DNA of 5,039 nucleotides, taken from NCBI GenBank assembly GCA_030636125.1, contig DAOVXM010000246.1, forward strand, positions 1-5,039, written 5' to 3'. The position numbers and the translations under genes were made by a program. Position 1 is the first letter of the stretch; the number at the start of each line of letters is the position of its first letter. The notes under the pieces were generated by a model, which was not told where the DNA came from, did no database searches, and was given only the letters and a program-made list of their open reading frames with translations. Shown piece by piece: positions 1 through 5,039 of the stretch. The DNA comes from Chloroflexota bacterium (GTDB lineage: Bacteria; Chloroflexota; Anaerolineae; Anaerolineales; UBA4823).

Positions 1-96
1 ATGGGACAACTCTCAGTAAGATAAGGCGAGGGGGTAGACAAGAGCGCTTCGTGTTTTTAAACTGCCTGAAAAATTGTCAGACACCCTTAACAGATA

Positions 97-124
97 ACGG
101 AGGACCGTATTGGCAGTCCTCCGT
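97..124 (-). terminator. GC-rich stem-loop, weak candidate terminator of the PLD-like gene
   Basis: ACGGAGGAC (97-105) and GTCCTCCGT (116-124) form a perfect 9-bp GC-rich stem with a 10-nt loop. In the minus-strand direction it is followed by TATCTGTTAA, which is only moderately T-rich, so the terminator call is tentative. On the plus strand no T-run follows. It lies about 95 nt beyond the PLD-like stop codon. A transcript-stabilising 3' structure is the main alternative. Confidence 0.35.
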
Positions 125-134
125 GCCTATTCCC

Positions 135-160
135 AGTTACAATTTAGGGCTTTTGTAACT
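135..160. other. Alternative hairpin sharing an arm with the 155-210 stem
   Basis: AGTTACAA (135-142) and TTGTAACT (153-160) form a perfect 8-bp stem with a 10-nt loop. Bases 155-160 are also used in the 155-210 stem, so the two folds exclude each other. The unit CAGTTAC plus GGGCTTTT occurs at 134-154 and again at 204-218, which suggests local duplication produced the arrangement. Confidence 0.4.
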
Positions 161-210
161 ACTCAGCCACGGTTAGGGAGGGGACTTCTCACTATAGTCT
201 GAGCAGTTAC
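155..210 (-). other. Stem-loop directly after the PLD-like stop codon
   Basis: GTAACTACTCAG (155-166) and CTGAGCAGTTAC (199-210) are complementary at 11 of 12 positions. In the minus-strand RNA the remaining pair (161/204) is a U-G wobble, so a 12-bp stem can form, starting 7 nt after the TAA at 218-220. The 32-nt loop contains the palindrome ACTATAGT (191-198). The minus-strand RNA has no U-run after the stem. On the plus strand GGGC and five Ts (215-219) follow it, so it could equally stop antisense transcription. Confidence 0.45.
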
Positions 211-217
211 GGGCTTT

Positions 218-3200
218 TTATTGATTCGAGTTCGCCCAATCCGCCTCATCGGCAGGGATGGCTTGATCCCAATAGTAATCAAACATGGTTTGGTAGGTCT
301 CGATCGCATCCGGGTCATCCGTGGCGGCATTGTATTCAAGCAACCCACCCTCACCAAATGCGCTGTAGTGGAAATTTTGACTGCCCACGATCAACAGCTC
401 ACTGTCGATAAGGGCCGACTTGGTGTGCACCCGACCGTTAAAGAAACGCACCTCAACAAGACCTTCCAATCCCCTGCTGGCCAATTCATCCTCCAAGACC
501 TGGATCGCCACCCGGTTCTCAAGGCCGTTCGAATTGGCGTTCTCAACGATGGCCCTGACCTTAACATTATTCTGTTCCACAGCCTCCACGAGCGCCTCCA
601 TCCAGGGCAGCGCGTTCTCAATCGTGCATATATCTGGATCGAGAACATTGACCATACATATCAGCTCGAGCGAAAAATTCACGTGTATGGCATCGATGGA
701 CTGCTTCGCCGTTGACAGCGCGGCCACATAAGCATCATCCGCTTCCTTATATATATCAGTGCGATATAACGAAAAAGCCACCTGGTCCTCTTCTGCCAAC
801 GAGTATTTCAACACCTCCGGCACATGCCCACCTTCAGTGTTTTTCCATTCACAGCTATCCTGCCAGTTTGAGCCATCCTCTGGGTGGAATTCAGCGCAAT
901 ATAATTGATTCGCGCCCACCCACATGTCATCATAGGTGCTGATCCCTGACTGCGCTACAGGACCTGAGAGTATCATACCCAGATCCACCAAATCATCACC
1001 CTTACCCGAGGGATGATCCTTAGAAAAATGCAACCAACCATAGTTATAACCTGACGAAACAAGAATTTTGCCATCCAAAACTAAAAATTTTGTGTGGCTG
1101 TGCGGGTAAACCCCCGAGAAATTGGCCACTTCGACCTTCCATCCGATTTCCGGGTTCTCCATCTCCTCTACACCGGCATCACGCAGGTCGTTAATCGCGT
1201 TCCAGATCTGATTTCCCCATTCCAGATTGGAGATGTTGGGATAATTCCCTAACATGATGCGTACGGTCAATCCCTTTGGATATTGCGAGGGATCCTCCTT
1301 GATCCGTCGGTACAACTCCGCGGTTTCCTCCCCAATCGTGGTGCCGGGGCCATATCCGTCCTCACTGCCAATATATTCCATGGTCGTAAAAAGGGCCTCA
1401 TATTGAACGAAATCAATAATCGCAGCTACTTTATCAAAGCCGCCGTTTATTGTGGGTGGCTGGCTGCTGAATGCAGGTTCCGGGTTGGGCATAAAAATAA
1501 AATCTACGAACCGGTTGCGGCAATATGGTGCCTGGTAACCCTCGGGATGGTAACCACCTTCCTCTATAACGCTTAACACAGCCTGCTCAATATCTGATAA
1601 GGGGGTATCCGAACAATCGTAATGTTCCTGGGAAGCGTAGAACAGTTCACCCCTGCCATCGAAAACATCTTGCCAGGCCAGGTGCATGCTTCCATCAGGT
1701 TGAGTCGCCACAGCCGGCTGGGCAGGGTTGCTCACCCGGGCAACGATCGCCGGTTCACTCCACCCATCCAGTGTGATAATGCTTTCATAGATAAGTGAAT
1801 TTGGCGAGGTTAAGCCATATACGTTCTTGACCTCGCTCGCATACCAGACCAGGTGCAGATTTCCATCGGCATCCTGGGTTATCCCCGGCCGGCTCTCGCA
1901 AGCTGGAAAGGGGATCTTATCCGCCTGGCCGCCCATATGTTGGTAGGCGACTAAATCAGCCGGATCACACCAGGCTATATATAGCTGACCCTCTTGATCT
2001 GCAAAAATCTCGGGATCGCTACCCTGCCCCACCATCTCCGCCGAGGTCTCCCAGACACCATCATAATATGGCGTCACATAAATCTCACCATAATCTTCCG
2101 GTAACGGACTAACATAGGTGACCCAAAAGATACCCTGCGCCTCACTGGTCAGGCGCGGCTGTAGAGCAATAACATGCTCCCCTTCCTGAGGAGGTATGGG
2201 TATACAACCATCGGGTACCGCGGGAGGTCCCGCTCCTGCACCCCAAGACACATACGGCATCGCCTTCCCTTCTGCGTCCCAGGTGACCATCAAAGTATCC
2301 CCATCATCAATCGCAATCGTCGGTGACAGATTGAATACCAGTGAAGCCAAGCCAGCCGCGCACGACAGGTTTGCCAGGTTAGACAATACGACTGGTGCCT
2401 CACAAACATCTCCACGACAGATACTATAGAGAATATGGGCCCCGTCGTCTGATTCTTCAACCCAGACAATGTGCGCAGCGCCGCTGCTATCCGAAACAAC
2501 CTGGGAGGTGTGTGAGTCAACTGAAGGGCTGCTGGAGACGTTGATTGGATTGGCCCAACTTACACCAATATTCTCACTAGAGAACTGCTGGTTATAGAAC
2601 ACCTCTGTAGCCCCTTCTTCCTCCTGCATCCAGGATATGGAAATCAGTCCATCCTTACCGACAAAAATACCGGGTCCTGTGTCACTCGCTTTGGCAACAT
2701 TTGCCGATACCAGTTCTTGATCCGACCAATGCACACCATTTGTCTCGGAGGATAACTCAGTAGTAGTTGTGCCTGTTTGAACCGTGAGAAAATTCGCCGC
2801 CTGCCCAATAAATGAGGCCACTAGGAAGAAAACCAGCAAGCTTAGGGTCACAATCAATATGTCCTGCCAGCGCCTGGGATTTACCGCTTCATTCCCCACA
2901 GCCAACCTCTTCTGGGCGATCCACTGATATGCCATGCCAATCAGGCCACCCGCCAAAGCGCTAAATGCCAGGGATGATAGTACTAGACGGACAATGGCCT
3001 GGATGAAAAGCGAATCGCTGACGGAGAACAGCTCTACTTGCCACATGAGAGCGCCAAAGAGCATGCCCCCCAAGCCAAAGCCAATCATGGCCGCCAATAA
3101 AATCATCCAGAAATAACGCAATTTGACCGTAACCAGCGAAAGCACAAGGCCACTTAAAAGCCCATAGACGAGCCCGATCAGCCCGAAGAAGACGATAAAC

Positions 3201-3595
3201 GAAGCCGGGTCTGTGTCCGAATAATTATTATACAAACCGATAATGGCTAAGATCAGCAGTACAGGCACCAGCAAAATACCCTCGCTGATCCCCAGGGCGA
3301 AGGCCCCACCTAAACCATAACGTCGCTGGCTGCTATTCTGATCGATGCGGTGCAGGGAAATGCCGGAAAGGGCACCACCAATGGCGCCTCCAAGTCCAAT
3401 CCCTAAAAACACCAGGATAAGCCCGGCTAACAGGCGGATAAAATTCTGTTCCGGTGGGATCAAATTGACCAACCAACCTAAAACCCCGCTGAGGAAGATA
3501 AGGTAGATCGCTAAGCTTCCCACAACTCCACCGAAAACAAAGCCCACTAGACCGGTTAAGAAACTGCGCCAGTAAGAACTATATCCTACACTCAT
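218..3595 (-). CDS. Membrane-anchored protein: 7 TM segments, seven-repeat beta-propeller, two-HKD phospholipase D-like domain
   Basis: Predicted exported-face phosphodiesterase or phosphatidyltransferase, 1125 residues. Seven hydrophobic segments (about 11-44, 52-80, 94-120, 131-156, 161-186, 197-226, 244-268) are rich in glycine. Basic loops (HRIDQNSSQRR, VKLR, QKR...NPRRW) fall on alternate sides, so the positive-inside rule gives N-in and everything after 268 outside. Residues about 283-656 carry seven repeats of the type P-x-I-x-x-D-x-D-G-x-L-H-L-x-W (tryptophans 322, 378, 439, 542, 584, 641; Tyr494 in repeat 4), plus two degenerate Asp-boxes at 283-290 and 340-347. This indicates a BNR/sialidase-like propeller; no sialidase RIP motif is visible. 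Residues about 695-1115 hold two HxK(x4)D motifs: H834/K836/D841 and H1057/K1059/D1064, the latter followed by GSQN. Two HKDs in one chain are typical of phospholipase D and cardiolipin synthase enzymes, but nuclease activity is also possible. The ATG at 3595 is preceded by GAGGG. The substrate is unknown. Confidence 0.93.
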   Translation of the reverse strand: MSVGYSSYWRSFLTGLVGFVFGGVVGSLAIYLIFLSGVLGWLVNLIPPEQNFIRLLAGLILVFLGIGLGGAIGGALSGISLHRIDQNSSQRRYGLGGAFALGISEGILLVPVLLILAIIGLYNNYSDTDPASFIVFFGLIGLVYGLLSGLVLSLVTVKLRYFWMILLAAMIGFGLGGMLFGALMWQVELFSVSDSLFIQAIVRLVLSSLAFSALAGGLIGMAYQWIAQKRLAVGNEAVNPRRWQDILIVTLSLLVFFLVASFIGQAANFLTVQTGTTTTELSSETNGVHWSDQELVSANVAKASDTGPGIFVGKDGLISISWMQEEEGATEVFYNQQFSSENIGVSWANPINVSSSPSVDSHTSQVVSDSSGAAHIVWVEESDDGAHILYSICRGDVCEAPVVLSNLANLSCAAGLASLVFNLSPTIAIDDGDTLMVTWDAEGKAMPYVSWGAGAGPPAVPDGCIPIPPQEGEHVIALQPRLTSEAQGIFWVTYVSPLPEDYGEIYVTPYYDGVWETSAEMVGQGSDPEIFADQEGQLYIAWCDPADLVAYQHMGGQADKIPFPACESRPGITQDADGNLHLVWYASEVKNVYGLTSPNSLIYESIITLDGWSEPAIVARVSNPAQPAVATQPDGSMHLAWQDVFDGRGELFYASQEHYDCSDTPLSDIEQAVLSVIEEGGYHPEGYQAPYCRNRFVDFIFMPNPEPAFSSQPPTINGGFDKVAAIIDFVQYEALFTTMEYIGSEDGYGPGTTIGEETAELYRRIKEDPSQYPKGLTVRIMLGNYPNISNLEWGNQIWNAINDLRDAGVEEMENPEIGWKVEVANFSGVYPHSHTKFLVLDGKILVSSGYNYGWLHFSKDHPSGKGDDLVDLGMILSGPVAQSGISTYDDMWVGANQLYCAEFHPEDGSNWQDSCEWKNTEGGHVPEVLKYSLAEEDQVAFSLYRTDIYKEADDAYVAALSTAKQSIDAIHVNFSLELICMVNVLDPDICTIENALPWMEALVEAVEQNNVKVRAIVENANSNGLENRVAIQVLEDELASRGLEGLVEVRFFNGRVHTKSALIDSELLIVGSQNFHYSAFGEGGLLEYNAATDDPDAIETYQTMFDYYWDQAIPADEADWANSNQ

Positions 3596-3604
3596 TTTTA
3601 TTTT

Positions 3605-3609
3605 CCCTC
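3605..3609 (-). promoter_or_regulatory. Ribosome binding site of the PLD-like gene
   Basis: GAGGG on the minus strand lies 9 nt before the ATG at 3595, with an A-rich spacer. This supports 3595 as the true start and places the first membrane segment about ten residues in. A second purine patch (AAGGAA) further upstream is too far away to serve this start. Confidence 0.75.
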
Positions 3610-3686
3610 GAAATTCCTTAGATAATAAGACTCACTTACTTCATGAGTTGAATTCTTCTCTCAAGATAGATGTTGTTTTCCGCCCC

Positions 3687-3714
3687 ATTATATAACACAT
3701 TTTTGAATCTTGAA
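3687..3714 (-). promoter_or_regulatory. Candidate sigma-70 promoter for the PLD-like gene
   Basis: On the minus strand the -10 hexamer is a perfect TATAAT (3687-3692). A 16-bp spacer separates it from a weak -35, TTCAAG (3709-3714, 3 of 6 matches to TTGACA). The transcript would start near 3680 and have a leader of about 85 nt. The site lies in the 162-bp gap after the metallophosphoesterase stop, so the PLD-like gene could be transcribed on its own even if some read-through comes from upstream. No convincing intrinsic terminator is seen in this gap. Confidence 0.5.
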
Positions 3715-3757
3715 GACGTTGAAGTCCACTACTTGGGTGTTGCGGGAGGCAGAACGA

Positions 3758-4597
3758 CTATGCCCGTACCAGCGTGAACTCGCTGATCTCTGGAGGGCAG
3801 TTTAATCGGATGGGCTCGCTGATACAACCAATGCCGCGGTTGGTGTACAACCACATCCCGTTGACATTATATAATCCAAAATCATATTTTTTTCCGAGAT
3901 GCGGATGGATCAGTGCACCGATCCCTGGGACGCGAATTTGGCCCCCGTGCGTATGTCCTGAAAGCTGCAATGAAATCCGGGGATCTTGAGAATACACGTC
4001 GGCCAGGTCAGGCTCGTGCATCAGCAGGACCACCGGCGCGCCTTCCGGGGCACCCTGCATGGCGGCTTCTAAGTCAGGATGCCCGCTCCAACCATCATCC
4101 AGGCCGGCCAGGTGAAGAGATGCGCCCCCAGCATCAAAGGTTATCCCTTGGTTTTCCAGGATGGGTAAACCCACCGTATTAAAGCTGTTTTTTACTGCGT
4201 CCACATCCAGCCAAATATCGTGATTGCCTATCGTAGCGAAGACACCATATTTTGCATCCAACTTCGCCAGCGCGGGCGCCAGGTCATCCATAGCATTGAT
4301 ATTGCGCCAAACGTAATCGCCAGTTAAGACGGTTAAATCTGGTTTCAGTGAGTTCGAAGCCGCCACCGCTCTCTCTACCAGGTCCAGTTGCGTAAAGGGA
4401 TATAGGTGGAAATCCGTCATCTGGACGATCTTAAACCCTTCCAGCGCCGGCTTGAGGTTCGCAATCGGGATGGTAATATGCTCAATGGAGAGGGTGTTCG
4501 ACTCGTCCTTAAAAAGCGCAGCTGTGGTGGCAGCTAACAAGCCACCCGCTACAGCCGTACTACTGAATTTTAAAAAATCGCGTCGTGTCACCGGCAT
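3758..4597 (-). CDS. Tat-exported calcineurin-like metallophosphoesterase (YkuE/YaeI-type)
   Basis: Predicted two-metal phosphoesterase of 279 residues, acting outside the cytoplasm. The N-terminus TRRDFLKF (4-11) is a canonical twin-arginine motif, followed by a hydrophobic stretch (about 12-29). No clear AxA cleavage site is visible, so it may stay anchored. All metallophosphoesterase motifs are present in order: D62-x-H64, G93-D94, G124-N-H-D127, H194 and G214-H-T-H217. The last is followed by GGQ, and a C-terminal RLNCPPEI segment is typical of the YkuE/YaeI group. Length is normal for that group and nothing looks truncated. Family members cleave model phosphodiesters; Bacillus YkuE is Tat-exported and wall-associated. 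The natural substrate cannot be read from sequence. An in-frame TAG 12 nt upstream makes ATG 4597 the first possible start. The best Shine-Dalgarno (GAAGGA, 4613-4618) is 15 nt away, rather far. It precedes the PLD-like gene on the same strand. Confidence 0.95.
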   Translation of the reverse strand: MPVTRRDFLKFSSTAVAGGLLAATTAALFKDESNTLSIEHITIPIANLKPALEGFKIVQMTDFHLYPFTQLDLVERAVAASNSLKPDLTVLTGDYVWRNINAMDDLAPALAKLDAKYGVFATIGNHDIWLDVDAVKNSFNTVGLPILENQGITFDAGGASLHLAGLDDGWSGHPDLEAAMQGAPEGAPVVLLMHEPDLADVYSQDPRISLQLSGHTHGGQIRVPGIGALIHPHLGKKYDFGLYNVNGMWLYTNRGIGCISEPIRLNCPPEISEFTLVRA

Positions 4598-4646
4598 ACT
4601 CGGTCTCTATGATCCTTCTACTTTTCGACCCGTAAATTGCGCGCAG

Positions 4647-4655
4647 ATTGTAACA
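4647..4655 (-). promoter_or_regulatory. Candidate extended -10 promoter of the metallophosphoesterase gene
   Basis: Read on the minus strand, TACAAT (4647-4652, 5 of 6 consensus matches) is preceded directly by TGT, which gives an extended -10 element (TGn). No good -35 hexamer lies 16-18 bp upstream, which extended -10 promoters often tolerate. Initiation near 4640 would leave a leader of about 43 nt before the ATG at 4597. Confidence 0.45.
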
Positions 4656-4669
4656 CACCACAACCTCCA

Positions 4670-4698
4670 TTCTCATAAGAACATTATTAATATGAGAA
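4670..4698 (-). promoter_or_regulatory. Operator-like dyad over the -35 region of the metallophosphoesterase promoter
   Basis: TTCTCATA (4670-4677) and TATGAGAA (4691-4698) are perfect inverted copies 8 bp long with a 13-bp AT-rich spacer. Arm centres are 21 bp apart, about two helical turns, which suits a dimeric DNA-binding regulator. The dyad covers where a -35 element would lie for the TACAAT box at 4647-4652. The regulator is unknown and none is encoded in the window. Confidence 0.35.
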
Positions 4699-4746
4699 GT
4701 ACGATGCATATAAATCCCGAAGATATGTCAGCCACCTACCCAAAAT

Positions 4747-4775
4747 TTTTCAAACTCTAGGACCAATGCTATAAG
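4747..4775 (+). promoter_or_regulatory. Candidate plus-strand promoter facing right
   Basis: TTTTCA (4747-4752, 4 of 6 matches to TTGACA) is followed by a 17-bp spacer and TATAAG (4770-4775, 5 of 6). TG at 4767-4768 makes the latter an extended -10. A transcript starting near 4782 would carry the 4800-4893 inverted repeat in its leader. No downstream open reading frame begins before the window ends, so it would drive either a gene beyond 5039 or a small RNA. Confidence 0.4.
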
Positions 4776-4799
4776 GTAGAATTAGATGGGTCAGAATAG

Positions 4800-4893
4800 C
4801 CTTGCGAAGGTTCTGGGGCACTTCTCGATCAGAAAATCCATAGAAACCACGGTATATACGTACATTGAAAGTTATTCCGCAACCTTCGCAAGG
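4800..4893. repeat. 94-bp segment bounded by perfect 13-bp inverted repeats
   Basis: The arm CCTTGCGAAGGTT (4800-4812) is the exact reverse complement of AACCTTCGCAAGG (4881-4893). Each arm also contains its own CCTT-nnn-AAGG dyad. The 68-bp interior holds short palindromes (GTATATAC at 4852-4859, TACGTA at 4857-4862) but no reading frame. No target-site duplication is visible in the flanks (AATAG on the left, GGTTG on the right), so a miniature transposable element is possible but not shown. A long-range RNA stem or a dispersed intergenic repeat would also fit. Confidence 0.6.
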
Positions 4894-4907
4894 GTTGTGA
4901 ACCCTGC
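4888..4907 (+). other. Small hairpin overlapping the right arm of the 13-bp inverted repeat
   Basis: AGGGTT (4891-4896), a GTG loop and AACCCT (4900-4905) form a perfect 6-bp stem. It extends by G4888-C4907 and C4889-G4906 if A4890 is bulged. It uses bases 4888-4893 of the 13-bp repeat arm, so it competes with the long-range stem. No T-run follows, so it is not an intrinsic terminator. Confidence 0.4.
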
Positions 4908-4923
4908 ACCTCATTTGTAAATG

Positions 4924-4947
4924 TACTTAGAAAATTACTTTAAGTAA
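4924..4947. repeat. AT-rich overlapping dyads
   Basis: TTACTT-T-AAGTAA (4935-4947) is a perfect 13-nt dyad. TACTTA (4924-4929) can alternatively pair with TAAGTA (4941-4946). It resembles a protein-binding site more than a stable RNA fold. In AT-rich DNA, dyads of this size occur by chance fairly often. Confidence 0.25.
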
Positions 4948-5039
4948 ACCAAGCTCATTTGCATCCTCACCTCAAAACTAAGTGGATGTATGAAATTGAA
5001 GATTTGAATTAACCAGCAGCTATTGAACTATCCCCAAAA

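Larger units (their letters stand above)
4598..5039. other. Non-coding stretch upstream of the metallophosphoesterase gene
   Basis: No convincing protein-coding gene or tRNA is visible in these 442 bases on either strand. The region is visibly richer in A and T than the two genes. It contains the probable promoter and dyad for the minus-strand gene, a candidate plus-strand promoter at 4747-4775, a 13-bp inverted repeat pair bounding 4800-4893, a hairpin at 4888-4907 and an AT-rich dyad at 4924-4947. The right-hand neighbour gene lies beyond the window, so part of this may be its upstream region. Confidence 0.7.

Noticed and set aside
221..715. Plus-strand 164-codon open frame, with further plus-strand frames at 420-731, 712-942 and 1283-1576
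   Set aside because: They lie antisense to the well-supported PLD-like gene, overlap its HKD-coding region or its neighbours, and show no recognisable domain or ribosome binding site. They are by-products of the real gene's codon pattern.
3630..3648. ACTCA/TGAGT hairpin in the leader of the PLD-like gene
   Set aside because: Only 5 bp with a 9-nt loop and no extension or flanking signal; likely chance.
3913..4182. Plus-strand open frames antisense to the metallophosphoesterase (3774-3989, 3913-4182)
   Set aside because: The opposite strand encodes all catalytic motifs of a known family. The antisense products are low-complexity and match nothing I recognise.
4452..4760. Plus-strand 102-codon open frame spanning the start of the metallophosphoesterase and its upstream region
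   Set aside because: It overlaps the start of the real gene and its promoter region, lacks a ribosome binding site and has no domain-like features.
4800..4893. Insertion sequence or miniature transposable element
   Set aside because: The terminal repeats are perfect, but no target-site duplication, transposase or known end sequence is visible, so it is reported only as an inverted-repeat segment.
4935..4964. Nine-codon minus-strand frame (MQMSLVYLK) preceded by GAGGTGAGG, possibly a leader peptide
   Set aside because: The purine-rich site abuts the first ATG; only the second ATG has workable spacing. No attenuator-like structure links it to the gene about 340 bp downstream. It is too short to call without conservation.
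1..5039. CRISPR array, tRNA, rRNA, phage or defence genes
   Set aside because: No regularly spaced repeats, no tRNA or rRNA-like segments, and both genes have a clear envelope-enzyme identity. PLD-type nucleases occur in some defence systems, but here the membrane anchor and outside topology argue against that role.

Overview
The window looks like ordinary bacterial chromosome. It holds two genes, both read from right to left on the minus strand, with non-coding stretches at each end. The upstream gene (3758-4597) encodes a Tat-exported calcineurin-type metallophosphoesterase of the YkuE/YaeI kind. The downstream gene (218-3595) encodes a large 1125-residue protein that joins three parts: about seven membrane segments, a seven-repeat beta-propeller-like domain, and a complete two-HKD phospholipase D-type catalytic domain. 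The base composition is moderate. The Tat-exported enzyme and the multi-domain surface protein with a degenerate Asp-box propeller would fit an environmental bacterium such as an Anaerolineae-type Chloroflexota. That placement is an impression from protein style and was not tested.

Layout. Positions 1-217 lie 3' of the large gene and hold three inverted repeats. Two of them share an arm and so cannot form together. Positions 218-3595 are the membrane/propeller/PLD gene, with a ribosome binding site at 3605-3609 and a candidate promoter (perfect TATAAT, 3687-3692) in the 162-bp gap before it. Positions 3758-4597 are the metallophosphoesterase gene. Positions 4598-5039 have no convincing gene. 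They hold a probable minus-strand promoter for the phosphoesterase with an operator-like dyad over its -35 region, a candidate plus-strand promoter (4747-4775), a 94-bp segment bounded by perfect 13-bp inverted repeats (4800-4893), and two smaller dyads to its right.

Working together. Both proteins are predicted to act outside the cytoplasmic membrane, and both belong to phosphodiester-cleaving superfamilies: a metal-dependent one and a metal-independent phosphohistidine one. They may act on the same class of substrate, such as membrane phospholipids or a phosphate-containing envelope polymer. This is inference from adjacency and topology. They share orientation, but the gap with its own candidate promoter means co-transcription is not assured. 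The strongest novelty in the window is the domain architecture of the large protein.
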